Program-made: the position numbers and the translations under genes
Part shown: positions 6,033 to 13,062 of the stretch, piece by piece
Layout: every line of letters begins with the position of its first letter
Numbering within the stretch: position 1 is the stretch's first letter
Notes under the pieces: model-generated
What the model was told of the DNA's origin: nothing
What the model saw: the letters and a program-made list of their open reading frames with translations, nothing else
The model's database searches: none
Assembly: GCA_002469305.1 (NCBI GenBank)
Contig: DKEY01000078.1
Location: 34,537 to 48,791, forward strand
Source of the DNA: Sulfurospirillum sp. UBA6810
GTDB taxonomy: Bacteria; Campylobacterota; Campylobacteria; Campylobacterales; Sulfurospirillaceae
DNA: 14,255 nucleotides
Direction of reading: 5' to 3'

Positions 6033-7238
6033 ATGTACAAATACTTAGCGCTTTTACAAAGCAACTCTTCACTGAAAAAACTAAGTGCAATTCAACTTTT
6101 GTGTTACTTTGGTGCTTGGTTTAGCCATATGGCTATCTATACACTTTTGATTGATTTAAATGCCCCTATATGGGCGCTAAGTACAGCTGCTGCTTTTACT
6201 TTTTTACCCTCTATGCTTTTAGCTCCTTTTAGTGGTGCCATCATTGATAAGATAGATACAAAAAAGTTCATGCTTTTTCTCATCAGCATAGAGATGAGCA
6301 GTGTTTTTATGATGGTTTTTATAGACAAATTAGAATACATATGGATTATCTTGGGGCTTGTATTTTTGCGTATGGGTGCTGGAAGTATTTACTTTCAAAC
6401 AGAGATGTCTCTTTTACCTAAACTTTTAAATGAAAAAGAGTTAAAACTAGCAAATGAAATTCACTCTATGATTTGGTCTATCTCCTATGCTCTAGGTATG
6501 GCTATCTCAGGATTTTATGTTCACTACTTTGGTGTAAAGATAGCCTTTATAACCGATATTTTGATTTTTTTAGCTGGCTTTATCATACTAACAAAACTTG
6601 AAGTTCCAAGCCTTATAAGTGATAAGACTACAAAAGTATTTAAGATGATAAAAAGTGGATTTGTTTATCTAAAACAAAATCCTAAAATCATGCACTTGAT
6701 ACTCCTTCACTCTTGTGTTGGATTTACTGCGTATGATGCTCTTATCGCACTTCTTGCAGATATAAAATACAGCTACATCCTTGCTGTACCTCTCACCATA
6801 GGCTTTATCAATGCCACAAGAGCAGTGTCTTTAATCATAGGACAATTTATCCTAAGTTCTCACATCAATGCCAAAAGTCTGTTTAGTATGCTTATACTTC
6901 AAGGGCTAGGTATCATCACTTGGGGGCTTTTACAAGATAGTTTGCATGTAAGCTTTATCGGGATAATTCTCTCAGGATTTTTCACAACAACTCTATGGTC
7001 ATATACCTATACGATTTTACAGTATGAAACACAAGAAGAGTACTACGGAAGAGTTATAGCTTACAATGACATGGTTTTTATGGGTATGAGTACACTCGTC
7101 TCTTTTATGATAGGATTTTTATATGAACATGGAGTTTCATTGAGTATGATAACTATCTTGTTGGGAGTTATTTTCATAATTTTTGCATTTTATTATAAGT
7201 GGATTTCTGCGACTTATAATCTTACATGTAAAGAGTGA
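6033..7238 (+). CDS. MFS transporter
   Basis: This 401-residue, strongly hydrophobic protein has the length and hydropathy of a 12-helix major facilitator. The loop after the second helix (about 65-76: F-S-G-A-I-I-D-K-I-D-T-K-K) matches the motif-A region of the MFS_3/EntS-like exporters, which take up or expel small molecules by proton antiport. The substrate cannot be told. The ATG at 6033 follows the DUF423 stop by 8 nt with only a weak ribosome site (TAAAG), which fits translational coupling. The C-terminal codons and stop lie in the repeat CTTACATGTAAAG. The stop is 1 nt from the stop of the convergent downstream gene, and no terminator fits between them. Confidence 0.88.
   Translation: MYKYLALLQSNSSLKKLSAIQLLCYFGAWFSHMAIYTLLIDLNAPIWALSTAAAFTFLPSMLLAPFSGAIIDKIDTKKFMLFLISIEMSSVFMMVFIDKLEYIWIILGLVFLRMGAGSIYFQTEMSLLPKLLNEKELKLANEIHSMIWSISYALGMAISGFYVHYFGVKIAFITDILIFLAGFIILTKLEVPSLISDKTTKVFKMIKSGFVYLKQNPKIMHLILLHSCVGFTAYDALIALLADIKYSYILAVPLTIGFINATRAVSLIIGQFILSSHINAKSLFSMLILQGLGIITWGLLQDSLHVSFIGIILSGFFTTTLWSYTYTILQYETQEEYYGRVIAYNDMVFMGMSTLVSFMIGFLYEHGVSLSMITILLGVIFIIFAFYYKWISATYNLTCKE
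7221..7233 (+). repeat. Dispersed 13-mer CTTACATGTAAAG at a gene end (second copy)
   Basis: This is an exact match to 4416-4428 just after lrgB. Here it encodes the last residues of the MFS protein (L-T-C-K). A related CCTTACATGTAC overlaps the MFS start at 6028-6038. The core TTACATGTAA is palindromic. Confidence 0.55.
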
Positions 7239-7239
7239 T

Positions 7240-8517
7240 TTACCTTTTTGCCAATGTTTTTGCTAAAGCTTTTTTAATACTATCGTAGAGCTTATCCGTT
7301 GGATGTCCAACCTTTTCTATCGTTCTTAGTATCTCTTTGCTCTCTTCGTATTTCTTTTCCCAAAGGTCTATGTCTTTTTGTTTGTTTGATATCTTTATAT
7401 CAAAGTCATCAACAACTCTTTTTAACAAATGCTTTTGAGATATAAGGTCATCTTCTTTTTTATAAAGCTTTGCCATAAGAGGTTTTTTGTCAAAAATTTT
7501 CTCAACACCATCATCCAAAAATTTCACTTTTTCATTTGGTGAGTCTTGTACCTTTGACAATGTCTTATGAAGATTTGCATGGCTATTTTCTAGTTTTTCT
7601 AATTCCAACTCATTTTCTTTTTGCAATTTCATAAACTTTACTTGTTCGTCTTTATATCCTAGCAACTTTTTTTTAATTGTTATGAGTGAATTTCTTTTAT
7701 CATAGATAGCTTGTTTTGCACGTTTATGCTGGAGCATAGTAGAGCGGATTGTTGTCATATTCCATGCGTGGTTTGTATCATCCAAGATAGGATTTGGTTT
7801 GTGTCTCACCCCTTGTTTGTCGATAGTTTCATGCACACTAAAGTAACTTAAAAACTCTTCAGCTTTTTTCTCTTTATTTGCAAAGTTAAATAAAATATCT
7901 TCAGAAATATAGTACAAAATATCATCAAACAACTCTCTAAGCAGATAAAAACTCATCCCTCTAATAGTCTTTATATCATCTATATCCATATTTTGTATAA
8001 CAATTATTTCAACCATATTTACAAATACAGATATAAACATCTTTCTAAATTCAAGAGGATTTATTTTTCTAAAGCTCAGCACATCATCTACAACTAAAGA
8101 GATGATGCTAAACACTTCTTCTTTATATGAATCATGTTCAAAATACTGACGTTTATACTCTTCTAAAATTTCTGGGGCAATTCCACAAGCTCTTCTGTCT
8201 TTTCCATCAGACTCTATTTGCATAAAAAACTTAATATAGATACCATCTTCTAAAAAAAACACATCATCACTATTTTTCATTTCAAACTTTTTTTTGAGTT
8301 TATCTCTAAGTAAATCTTTAGATGAAAAGCAGTTGTGTGGAAGTTTGCAAGAGTTCAAAAGAGACATAATTTCATCAATTTTATCACCACGAAGGAGATA
8401 AAGCATCTCTTGAACTTTTATGGAATCAGCATTTAAGTGTTCTATGAAATTATCTACTTCTTTTAAAACATCTTTATATTTTAAAGTTTTCTTTTCACCT
8501 AACTCATTGCTGTCCAC
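7240..8517 (-). CDS. Unrecognised protein with long C-terminal coiled coil
   Basis: This 425-residue cytoplasmic protein has no signal peptide or membrane segment. I do not recognise a family. Residues 1-60 are helical and charged, and 60-250 look like a folded mixed domain, including a hydrophobic stretch near 165-180 (F-I-S-V-F-V-N-M-V-E-I-I-V-I-Q). Residues about 265-405 are rich in K, E, L and Q with heptad-like spacing, indicating a coiled coil. The basic C-terminus ends A-L-A-K-T-L-A-K-R. The start is GTG (8515-8517), supported by AAGGAG 6 nt upstream. It is divergent from the diguanylate cyclase gene across a 197-bp AT-rich gap and converges on the MFS gene with 1 nt between stops. A structural or scaffold role is possible, but nothing in the sequence fixes it. 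Confidence 0.85.
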   Translation of the reverse strand: MDSNELGEKKTLKYKDVLKEVDNFIEHLNADSIKVQEMLYLLRGDKIDEIMSLLNSCKLPHNCFSSKDLLRDKLKKKFEMKNSDDVFFLEDGIYIKFFMQIESDGKDRRACGIAPEILEEYKRQYFEHDSYKEEVFSIISLVVDDVLSFRKINPLEFRKMFISVFVNMVEIIVIQNMDIDDIKTIRGMSFYLLRELFDDILYYISEDILFNFANKEKKAEEFLSYFSVHETIDKQGVRHKPNPILDDTNHAWNMTTIRSTMLQHKRAKQAIYDKRNSLITIKKKLLGYKDEQVKFMKLQKENELELEKLENSHANLHKTLSKVQDSPNEKVKFLDDGVEKIFDKKPLMAKLYKKEDDLISQKHLLKRVVDDFDIKISNKQKDIDLWEKKYEESKEILRTIEKVGHPTDKLYDSIKKALAKTLAKR

Positions 8518-8540
8518 TTAATTCTCCTTAAAATCAAACC

Positions 8541-8569
8541 ATTATAGTAGCAAAAAAAACTATATAGTT
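8541..8569 (-). promoter_or_regulatory. Promoter of the coiled-coil protein gene with palindrome at -35
   Basis: On the minus strand TATAAT (8541-8546) lies about 24 nt upstream of the GTG start. The position where a -35 would fall is covered by the perfect palindrome AACTATATAGTT (8558-8569), a candidate operator. Confidence 0.5.
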
Positions 8570-8603
8570 ATATTATGAAAATTTATTTTATATATATTTA
8601 AGT

Positions 8604-8635
8604 TTATAAAAAATTATAATATAAATTTTTTATAA
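8604..8635. repeat. 11-bp AT-only inverted repeat in divergent promoter region
   Basis: TTATAAAAAAT (8604-8614) and ATTTTTTATAA (8625-8635) are a perfect inverted repeat around a 10-nt centre. It sits between two divergent promoters and could bind a regulator or simply be a melting-prone AT tract. Confidence 0.45.
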
Positions 8636-8666
8636 GTATTTAAGTAATTCAATATTTTTTTTCGAG

Positions 8667-8672
8667 TATAAT
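8667..8672 (+). promoter_or_regulatory. -10 box of the diguanylate cyclase gene
   Basis: TATAAT after TTTTTTTTCGAG, 42 nt before the ATG at 8715, with AGGAGA (8705-8710) as ribosome site. The T-rich stretch upstream replaces a classical -35, as usual in Campylobacterota. Confidence 0.6.
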
Positions 8673-8714
8673 CATATCTTTTAATGCCTATTTAAATACC
8701 ATGTAGGAGAATAT

Positions 8715-10595
8715 ATGGAGACAATTTCACATAGCTGGAGACGTTTTGTCAAGTTTATTACATTTATAAATTTACCAATAAAGAAAAAATTTTTACTTTT
8801 TGGTCTTGGAACATTTTTTTGGTTCTTTTTAGTTGGTACAGTTGCTGTATCCGTGCTGACTTTTATACACTATAGATATTCTCAACTCTCAAATACAACT
8901 ATTCCTTATATGCAAACGATACAAAAAGTTTCTCCGAAACTAGATGCACTAGAGCAACTCTCAAAGTGGGAACATACTAAAAATCAAAATAAACAACTGC
9001 TAGAAGCTACTTTGTTTGTCCGCTCTATGCTCGATACTGTTACACAAACTACTATCAATATGCAAAGTTCCAATAAAAGTGGTAATTTTTTTGAAATGCT
9101 TACATACTCTCTTTCAAAAGATGACCCAGAGGGAATTGGTGCTTTACAAGATATTTTAAATCAAATCAAAAAGATGGAGAGTACAATCTCTTATGCTCTC
9201 AAAAAAACCAATGATAAAGTAGATACTGATTTGAGTTCATCTTGGGATGAGCTGAACACAACCATTGTAAAAACGAAACAAGTGATAGAGTCATTTTCTG
9301 CGCGTACCACAAAAATGCATGATGAATACAGCATACAAATGAATAAAGCTATTAAGTTTTCAATCAATAGTATCGCTATCATCATTCTTATCGCAGTTTC
9401 ACTCCTTCTGTTTTTTACAAGATGGTTAACTGATGCTTTCTCAAAACCAATAGAATCTATGATTCATCAGATACACTCTATCGGAACTGGTGAAGTTGAT
9501 TTAAGTAAAAAACTCAAAATAAAATCTGAAGATGAGATAGGAACACTTTCAAAAGAGTTCAATAAACTTGTAGATACTGTCTATGGTGTGACTGTCTTTA
9601 AAAAAGTTATAGAAGAAGATACTTCACTGGACGTTGTATATACAAGACTTGGCGAAGTGTTTGAGCGAGATGCGAAGATAGATGAATATAGAATATATGA
9701 CATCAATGACGCAAAACAAACTATGAAAGTAGTTCATCCACCTTTATTTGGTGATGAGACACTTGCTTGTCACGATGAAATACTTAACAACTGTTCACTC
9801 TGTCGTGCACAAAAAACAGGTCATAAAATTTCATCACTTGAATACGCAGGAATTTGTAGACAATTTATACCAGAGCAAGAAAAAGAGCATATTTGTATCC
9901 CTCTTATCGTAGCTGGAAAACCAGGTGCTGTTGTTCAATTTACTTTCAATACAAAAAGAACTGATGAAGAGATAGAAGATATACAAGAGAGAGTTTTTAA
10001 AGCAGAAAGCTATATCAAAAATTCACTCTCTGTTATAGAAACAAAACAACTAATGCATACCCTAAGAGAGTCTTCTTTGGTAGATGGTCTGACAGGACTT
10101 TATAACAGAAGATTCTTACAAGACCATTCAAATCAACTTATAGCTGGTGTGCTAAGACGCAAAAAGCAAATCTCACTTTTGATGTGTGATATGGACTTTT
10201 TTAAGCAAGTCAATGATGCACATGGACATGATGCTGGTGACTCTTTGTTAAAAGATACTTCTGCTATATTTAGAAAAAGTGTACGTGAATCTGATATCGT
10301 GATCAGATTTGGAGGAGAAGAGTTTTTAATCCTTCTCATAGATACAGAACCTCAATATGGAATGATGGTAGCTGAAAAAATCAGAAAAACAGTTGAAAAT
10401 ACAAACTTTAAAATCCCAAGTGGTGTCATCAAAAAAACAATCAGTATAGGTATATCAGAATTTCCAAAAGATACTGAAGGCTTTTGGCAAGCTATAAAAT
10501 TTGCTGATGTTGCTTTATATAAAGCGAAGGATACTGGAAGAAACAGATGTGTAGAATTCACCTCAGAACTTTGGGATCAAAAAGATAACTTTTAA
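8715..10595 (+). CDS. Membrane-bound diguanylate cyclase with HAMP and Cys-rich GAF-like domain
   Basis: This 626-residue sensor should make cyclic di-GMP from two GTP. Domain order: cytoplasmic N-terminus; TM1 at about 25-52; a helical periplasmic sensor at 53-214 (four-helix-bundle style, as in chemoreceptors); TM2 at about 216-235; HAMP at about 236-290 (containing S-E-D-E-I-G-T-L-S-K-E-F-N-K); a GAF-like domain at about 295-445; and GGDEF at about 455-615. The active site is G-G-E-E-F (533-537), preceded by the product-inhibition I-site R524-E-S-D527 exactly five residues upstream. D-x-L-T-G-L-Y-N-R-R marks the GGDEF start. The catalytic domain therefore looks active and feedback-controlled. 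The GAF-like part has clustered cysteines (C352, C360, C363, C381, C394), suggesting a metal, Fe-S or redox switch. No EAL or phosphodiesterase domain is present. It has its own promoter and a terminator hairpin follows. Confidence 0.93.
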   Translation: METISHSWRRFVKFITFINLPIKKKFLLFGLGTFFWFFLVGTVAVSVLTFIHYRYSQLSNTTIPYMQTIQKVSPKLDALEQLSKWEHTKNQNKQLLEATLFVRSMLDTVTQTTINMQSSNKSGNFFEMLTYSLSKDDPEGIGALQDILNQIKKMESTISYALKKTNDKVDTDLSSSWDELNTTIVKTKQVIESFSARTTKMHDEYSIQMNKAIKFSINSIAIIILIAVSLLLFFTRWLTDAFSKPIESMIHQIHSIGTGEVDLSKKLKIKSEDEIGTLSKEFNKLVDTVYGVTVFKKVIEEDTSLDVVYTRLGEVFERDAKIDEYRIYDINDAKQTMKVVHPPLFGDETLACHDEILNNCSLCRAQKTGHKISSLEYAGICRQFIPEQEKEHICIPLIVAGKPGAVVQFTFNTKRTDEEIEDIQERVFKAESYIKNSLSVIETKQLMHTLRESSLVDGLTGLYNRRFLQDHSNQLIAGVLRRKKQISLLMCDMDFFKQVNDAHGHDAGDSLLKDTSAIFRKSVRESDIVIRFGGEEFLILLIDTEPQYGMMVAEKIRKTVENTNFKIPSGVIKKTISIGISEFPKDTEGFWQAIKFADVALYKAKDTGRNRCVEFTSELWDQKDNF

Positions 10596-10598
10596 AAA

Positions 10599-10622
10599 AT
10601 AGAGGAGATCTCTCTCCTCTAT
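10599..10622 (+). terminator. Probable intrinsic terminator
   Basis: A 10-bp perfect stem, ATAGAGGAGA (10599-10608) with TCTCCTCTAT (10613-10622), has a TCTC loop and starts 3 nt after the cyclase stop. A run of five T's follows, 7 nt beyond the stem, so the U-tract is displaced. Confidence 0.65.
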
Positions 10623-10667
10623 CACACACTTTTTAGGAATTACTTATAATGAGATATATTCCATTCA

Positions 10668-10717
10668 AAAATAATTATATCTAATTATTTAATTAGATAA
10701 AGTCATATAATTATTTT
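10668..10717. repeat. Nested AT-rich inverted repeats
   Basis: There is an outer perfect 13-bp inverted repeat, AAAATAATTATAT (10668-10680) with ATATAATTATTTT (10705-10717). Overlapping it is an inner dyad with 10-bp arms, TATCTAATTA (10678-10687) and TAATTAGATA (10690-10699), around a TT centre. The two dyads share the ATAT edge and are mutually exclusive as hairpins. They lie 32-81 bp upstream of the -10 at 10749, so a regulator site or cruciform is possible. Confidence 0.6.
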
Positions 10718-10748
10718 ACATTTATGTTTTAATGTTATAAGATACCTC

Positions 10749-10754
10749 TATAAT
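10749..10754 (+). promoter_or_regulatory. -10 box of the 158-aa protein gene
   Basis: TATAAT lies 19 nt before the ATG at 10774. A second candidate, TTATAAG, is about 13 nt further upstream. TAGGA at about 10763 is the ribosome site. Confidence 0.45.
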
Positions 10755-10773
10755 TAAATCTTTAGGATTCTAT

Positions 10774-11250
10774 ATGCAAATGATTACTCTCTCAAATAAT
10801 CAATTTTTAGACAATTATATCCTCAATAAAGAACTTTGTGAAAAAGTTGGTATCTCTTCAAATGCGTATAGATTTTGGAAAAATATAAAAGCAGCAAAGT
10901 ACGATAGTTCACGTGCTGTATTTTTAGATAAAAAAACTATACTAGATAAATATCAAAAGACTTTAGAAAACTGTACGGATTTATCAGGCATGGTTCAATC
11001 ACAGGCCTTTTGTACCTATACTGGTATAGCATCTTCGCATCTTATCGCTTCAAATAACTCTTCTTTATACCAAATACTAGATATTATAGATATTTGCGGC
11101 ATAAAATTTGTAAATTTAAAAAAATTTTATGATGATTTAGGTTTAGATTATAAATACAATATATATGTTGAAAAGTGCAGATTTTTTGGACCTAGTCCAC
11201 TTGAAAAAAAGATAAAACTTACAAATGAACTTTGTTTGGGTTATTATTGA
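10774..11250 (+). CDS. Unrecognised 158-aa protein with helix-turn-helix-like segments
   Basis: This is a soluble protein of 158 residues without signal peptide or membrane helices. The first third (about 15-40: I-L-N-K-E-L-C-E-K-V-G-I-S-S-N-A-Y-R-F-W-K-N) resembles a helix-turn-helix of the excisionase/MerR kind. A second, similar stretch (M-V-Q-S-Q-A-F-C-T-Y-T-G-I-A, then I-K-F-V-N-L-K-K-F-Y-D-D-L-G-L) may be a repeat of the same fold. This suggests DNA binding but is only pattern resemblance. Two ATGs (10774 and 10780) are possible, and TAGGA suits the first. Six cysteines are spread along the chain. Nested dyads lie upstream, which would suit an autoregulator. Its stop overlaps the end of a tiny minus-strand gene by 7 nt. 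Confidence 0.75.
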   Translation: MQMITLSNNQFLDNYILNKELCEKVGISSNAYRFWKNIKAAKYDSSRAVFLDKKTILDKYQKTLENCTDLSGMVQSQAFCTYTGIASSHLIASNNSSLYQILDIIDICGIKFVNLKKFYDDLGLDYKYNIYVEKCRFFGPSPLEKKIKLTNELCLGYY

Positions 11251-11348
11251 TTTATCAAAGCACTATAAATACTAGAAATCAAAATAGCTAGTATAAAAAC
11301 GCCCCCTATCACCAATCTAATATAAAATTTTTTATACCTTTTATCCAT
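11244..11348 (-). CDS. Tiny single-TM membrane protein (34 aa)
   Basis: This 35-codon frame encodes a basic N-terminus (M-D-K-R-Y-K-K-F-Y-I-R) followed by one hydrophobic helix (L-V-I-G-G-V-F-I-L-A-I-L-I-S-S-I-Y) and a short tail ending N-Q. The layout is that of a small inner-membrane protein under the positive-inside rule. The ATG at 11348 has a good ribosome site (TGGAGA, 4 nt upstream). A divergent promoter is available: the minus-strand -10 TATAAT at 11411-11416 overlaps that of cyuA. The 3' end overlaps the convergent gene by 7 nt. Function unknown. The frame is too short for coding statistics to prove it, but start, ribosome site and topology agree. Confidence 0.55.
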   Translation of the reverse strand: MDKRYKKFYIRLVIGGVFILAILISSIYSALINQ

Positions 11349-11406
11349 AAAATCTCCAAAAAAAAATAAAAATTTACTTTTTCAGTACGTTTTTAAAATC
11401 TTATCA

Positions 11407-11416
11407 TATAATTATA
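11407..11416. promoter_or_regulatory. Overlapping divergent -10 boxes (TATAATTATA)
   Basis: The palindromic TATAATTATA gives a plus-strand TATAAT (11407-11412) for cyuA and a minus-strand TATAAT (11411-11416) for the 34-aa protein gene. RNA polymerase could load in only one direction at a time. Confidence 0.45.
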
Positions 11417-11433
11417 AAAATGTGGAGAAGCAT

Positions 11434-12720
11434 ATGCAAATAATTGAAGATGTACTTAAAATATTAGAAGAAGAGGTAATCCCTGCAGAAGGATGCACAG
11501 AACCTATCGCTATAGCCTATACAGCAGCAAAAGCAAGAGAAATTCTTGACGATGAAATACAAAAAGTAATTATCAAAGTTTCAGGGAATATGATAAAAAA
11601 TGTAAAAAGTGTCGTTGTTCCAAACAGTGGTGGTATGGTTGGAATTATAACATCGGCTGTTATGGGCATAATAGCTGGAGATTCTAAAAAAGACTTGATG
11701 GTCATCAGCGATATAACTCCACAGCATATGCAAGAAGTAAAAAAATTTATAGATAAAAAAGAGATTATTATCGAACATATCGATACTGATATAAAACTCT
11801 ATGTCAATATCTACCTTTATTCAAAAGAGCAATGTTCTTGTGTTGAAATAAAACATATGCACACCAATCTAACAAGAATTGAAAAAAATAAAGAAGTGAT
11901 TTTAGATAGACCTTGTAATGACATGGATTTTAACTCTCCTCTTGAAAATAGAGCTAAACTCTCTATCGAACTTATTTATAACCTAGCAAAAGAGATAAAT
12001 ATAAAAAGAGTTCAACCACTTTTTGAAAAAGTTATAGAACTAAATTCAAAAATAGCACAAGAAGGCTTGAGCGGAAACTATGGTGTCAATATAGGAAAAA
12101 TTATACGGGACAATATAAACAAAGGCATCTATGGGGACGATGCAAGAAATAGAGCAGCTTCCTTTGCAAGTGCTGGAAGTGACGCAAGGATGAGTGGTTG
12201 TGCACTACCTGTGATGACAACAAGTGGTAGCGGTAATCAAGGGATGACTTCATCACTTGCTCTCATAGAATATGCAAATTTTTTAAATATAGAAAAAGAA
12301 AAACTCATGCGTGCACTTTTCTTTTCTCATCTATGTACAGTACATATAAAAACAAATGTAGGAAGGCTCTCTGCTTATTGTGGCGTTATATGTTCTGCGG
12401 CTGCTGTTGCAGGAGCACTTGCTTTTTTAAATGATGAAAATTTTGAAGTTATAGCACACTCAATTGGTAATACTTTAGGAGATGTATCTGGTATCATTTG
12501 TGATGGTGCAAAATCCTCCTGTGCCATGAAAATTGCCACAACTATATATGCTGCCTTTGACTCCTATATGATAGCAGCTCAGGGTAAATTTTTACATGGT
12601 GGAGATGGCATCATAGCCCATGACATCGAAGAAACATTGAAAAACATAGGAGAGTTATCTAGGGATGGTATGAACATCACAGATAAGGTCATAATAGATA
12701 TTATGAATAAAAATAAATAA
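11434..12720 (+). CDS. cyuA: L-cysteine desulfidase / Fe-S L-serine dehydratase-like protein (CyuA/YhaM family)
   Basis: This 428-residue cytoplasmic enzyme belongs to the UPF0597/CyuA family, which breaks L-cysteine down to pyruvate, ammonia and sulfide with a [4Fe-4S] cluster and is related to the iron-sulfur L-serine dehydratases. Family marks (numbering from the ATG at 11434): P-A-E-G-C-T-E-P (C21) at the N-terminus; P-N-S-G-G-M-V-G; T-T-S-G-S-G-N-Q-G (about 262-270); G-R-L-S-A-Y-C-G (C316); and I-I-C-D-G-A-K-S-S-C-A-M-K (C356, C363). The conserved cysteines are candidate cluster ligands. An upstream in-frame GTG (11422) would add four residues, but that stretch is the ribosome site itself (GGAGAAG, 11424-11430), so the ATG is preferred. 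Pyruvate is the product and LrgAB/TRAP candidates lie in the same window, though far away. It may serve cysteine catabolism or sulfide release. Confidence 0.88.
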   Translation: MQIIEDVLKILEEEVIPAEGCTEPIAIAYTAAKAREILDDEIQKVIIKVSGNMIKNVKSVVVPNSGGMVGIITSAVMGIIAGDSKKDLMVISDITPQHMQEVKKFIDKKEIIIEHIDTDIKLYVNIYLYSKEQCSCVEIKHMHTNLTRIEKNKEVILDRPCNDMDFNSPLENRAKLSIELIYNLAKEINIKRVQPLFEKVIELNSKIAQEGLSGNYGVNIGKIIRDNINKGIYGDDARNRAASFASAGSDARMSGCALPVMTTSGSGNQGMTSSLALIEYANFLNIEKEKLMRALFFSHLCTVHIKTNVGRLSAYCGVICSAAAVAGALAFLNDENFEVIAHSIGNTLGDVSGIICDGAKSSCAMKIATTIYAAFDSYMIAAQGKFLHGGDGIIAHDIEETLKNIGELSRDGMNITDKVIIDIMNKNK

Positions 12721-12723
12721 TTC

Positions 12724-12752
12724 TTGATATAGGACAATTTTTTATTTATAAG
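12724..12752 (+). promoter_or_regulatory. Promoter upstream of the structured element
   Basis: TTGATA (12724-12729), a 17-bp spacer and TATAAG (12747-12752) lie directly after the cyuA stop (12720). The predicted start is near 12759, just before the first hairpin of the structured region, so the element could be made as its own plus-strand RNA. Confidence 0.55.
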
Positions 12753-12771
12753 TATTTGTTAGAATTTCTCC

Positions 12772-12956
12772 AGTTTAACTTTTTAGCTTCTCCAAAAAGT
12801 TAAGTTATTGGAAATATTGGAAATTCGTTTTTTGATAAGTACTTTGCATTTTCACACACTTTTTGCAAAGTATTGGTTATCAAATCTGTTATCTTATCAC
12901 ACACACTCCTAGACAGATTTGACTCTCATCACAAGAAACGAATTTCCAATTTCCAA
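12772..12956 (+). ncRNA. Candidate multibranched structured RNA (unassigned)
   Basis: This 185-nt non-coding stretch is full of long complementary segments. Hairpin A pairs TTAACTTTTT (12775-12784) with AAAAAGTTAA (12794-12803) over a 9-nt loop. A long closing helix P1 pairs 12808-12830 with 12936-12956: 21 bp interrupted only by a TA bulge at 12815-12816. Inside P1, hairpin P2 pairs TTGATAA (12832-12838) and TACTTTGCA (12840-12848) with TGCAAAGTA (12864-12872) and TTATCAA (12877-12883). Hairpin P3 pairs ATCTGT (12884-12889) with ACAGAT (12913-12918), stacking directly on P2. The P2 and P3 loops share TCACACAC, and the junction strand has ATCACA. Transcription as RNA is inferred from the plus-strand promoter at 12724. 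A minus-strand promoter (TTGGTA-N16-TATAAT, 12970-12997) is also possible, so strand is uncertain. It matches no RNA family I know, and no U-tract terminator is seen. It could instead be a repeat element or a leader of the Fur-family gene. Confidence 0.5.
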
Positions 12957-13007
12957 ACCCTTTCAAATTATTATAATATCCATATAATTAATACCAATAA
13001 AATCTAC

Positions 13008-13036
13008 TTGCAAAGAATTACCATTTATGATATAGT
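13008..13036 (+). promoter_or_regulatory. Promoter of the Fur-family regulator gene
   Basis: TTGCAA (13008-13013), a 17-bp spacer and TATAGT (13031-13036), followed by AAAGGAG (13051-13057) and ATG at 13063. Between them the AT-rich TAATTATATTATAA (13040-13053) resembles half of a PerR/Fur-type box, so autorepression is possible. Confidence 0.6.
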
Positions 13037-13062
13037 TCTAATTATATTATAAAGGAGTAAAT

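Noticed and set aside
11422..11433. GTG at 11422 as start of cyuA
   Set aside because: The four extra codons overlap the GGAGAAG ribosome site of the ATG at 11434, and family members begin near the latter.
12772..12956. CsrA-decoy sRNA, 6S RNA or tmRNA identity for the structured element
   Set aside because: GGA motifs on the minus strand are mostly paired or few; the three-way fold differs from the 6S rod; there is no tRNA-like end or tag frame.
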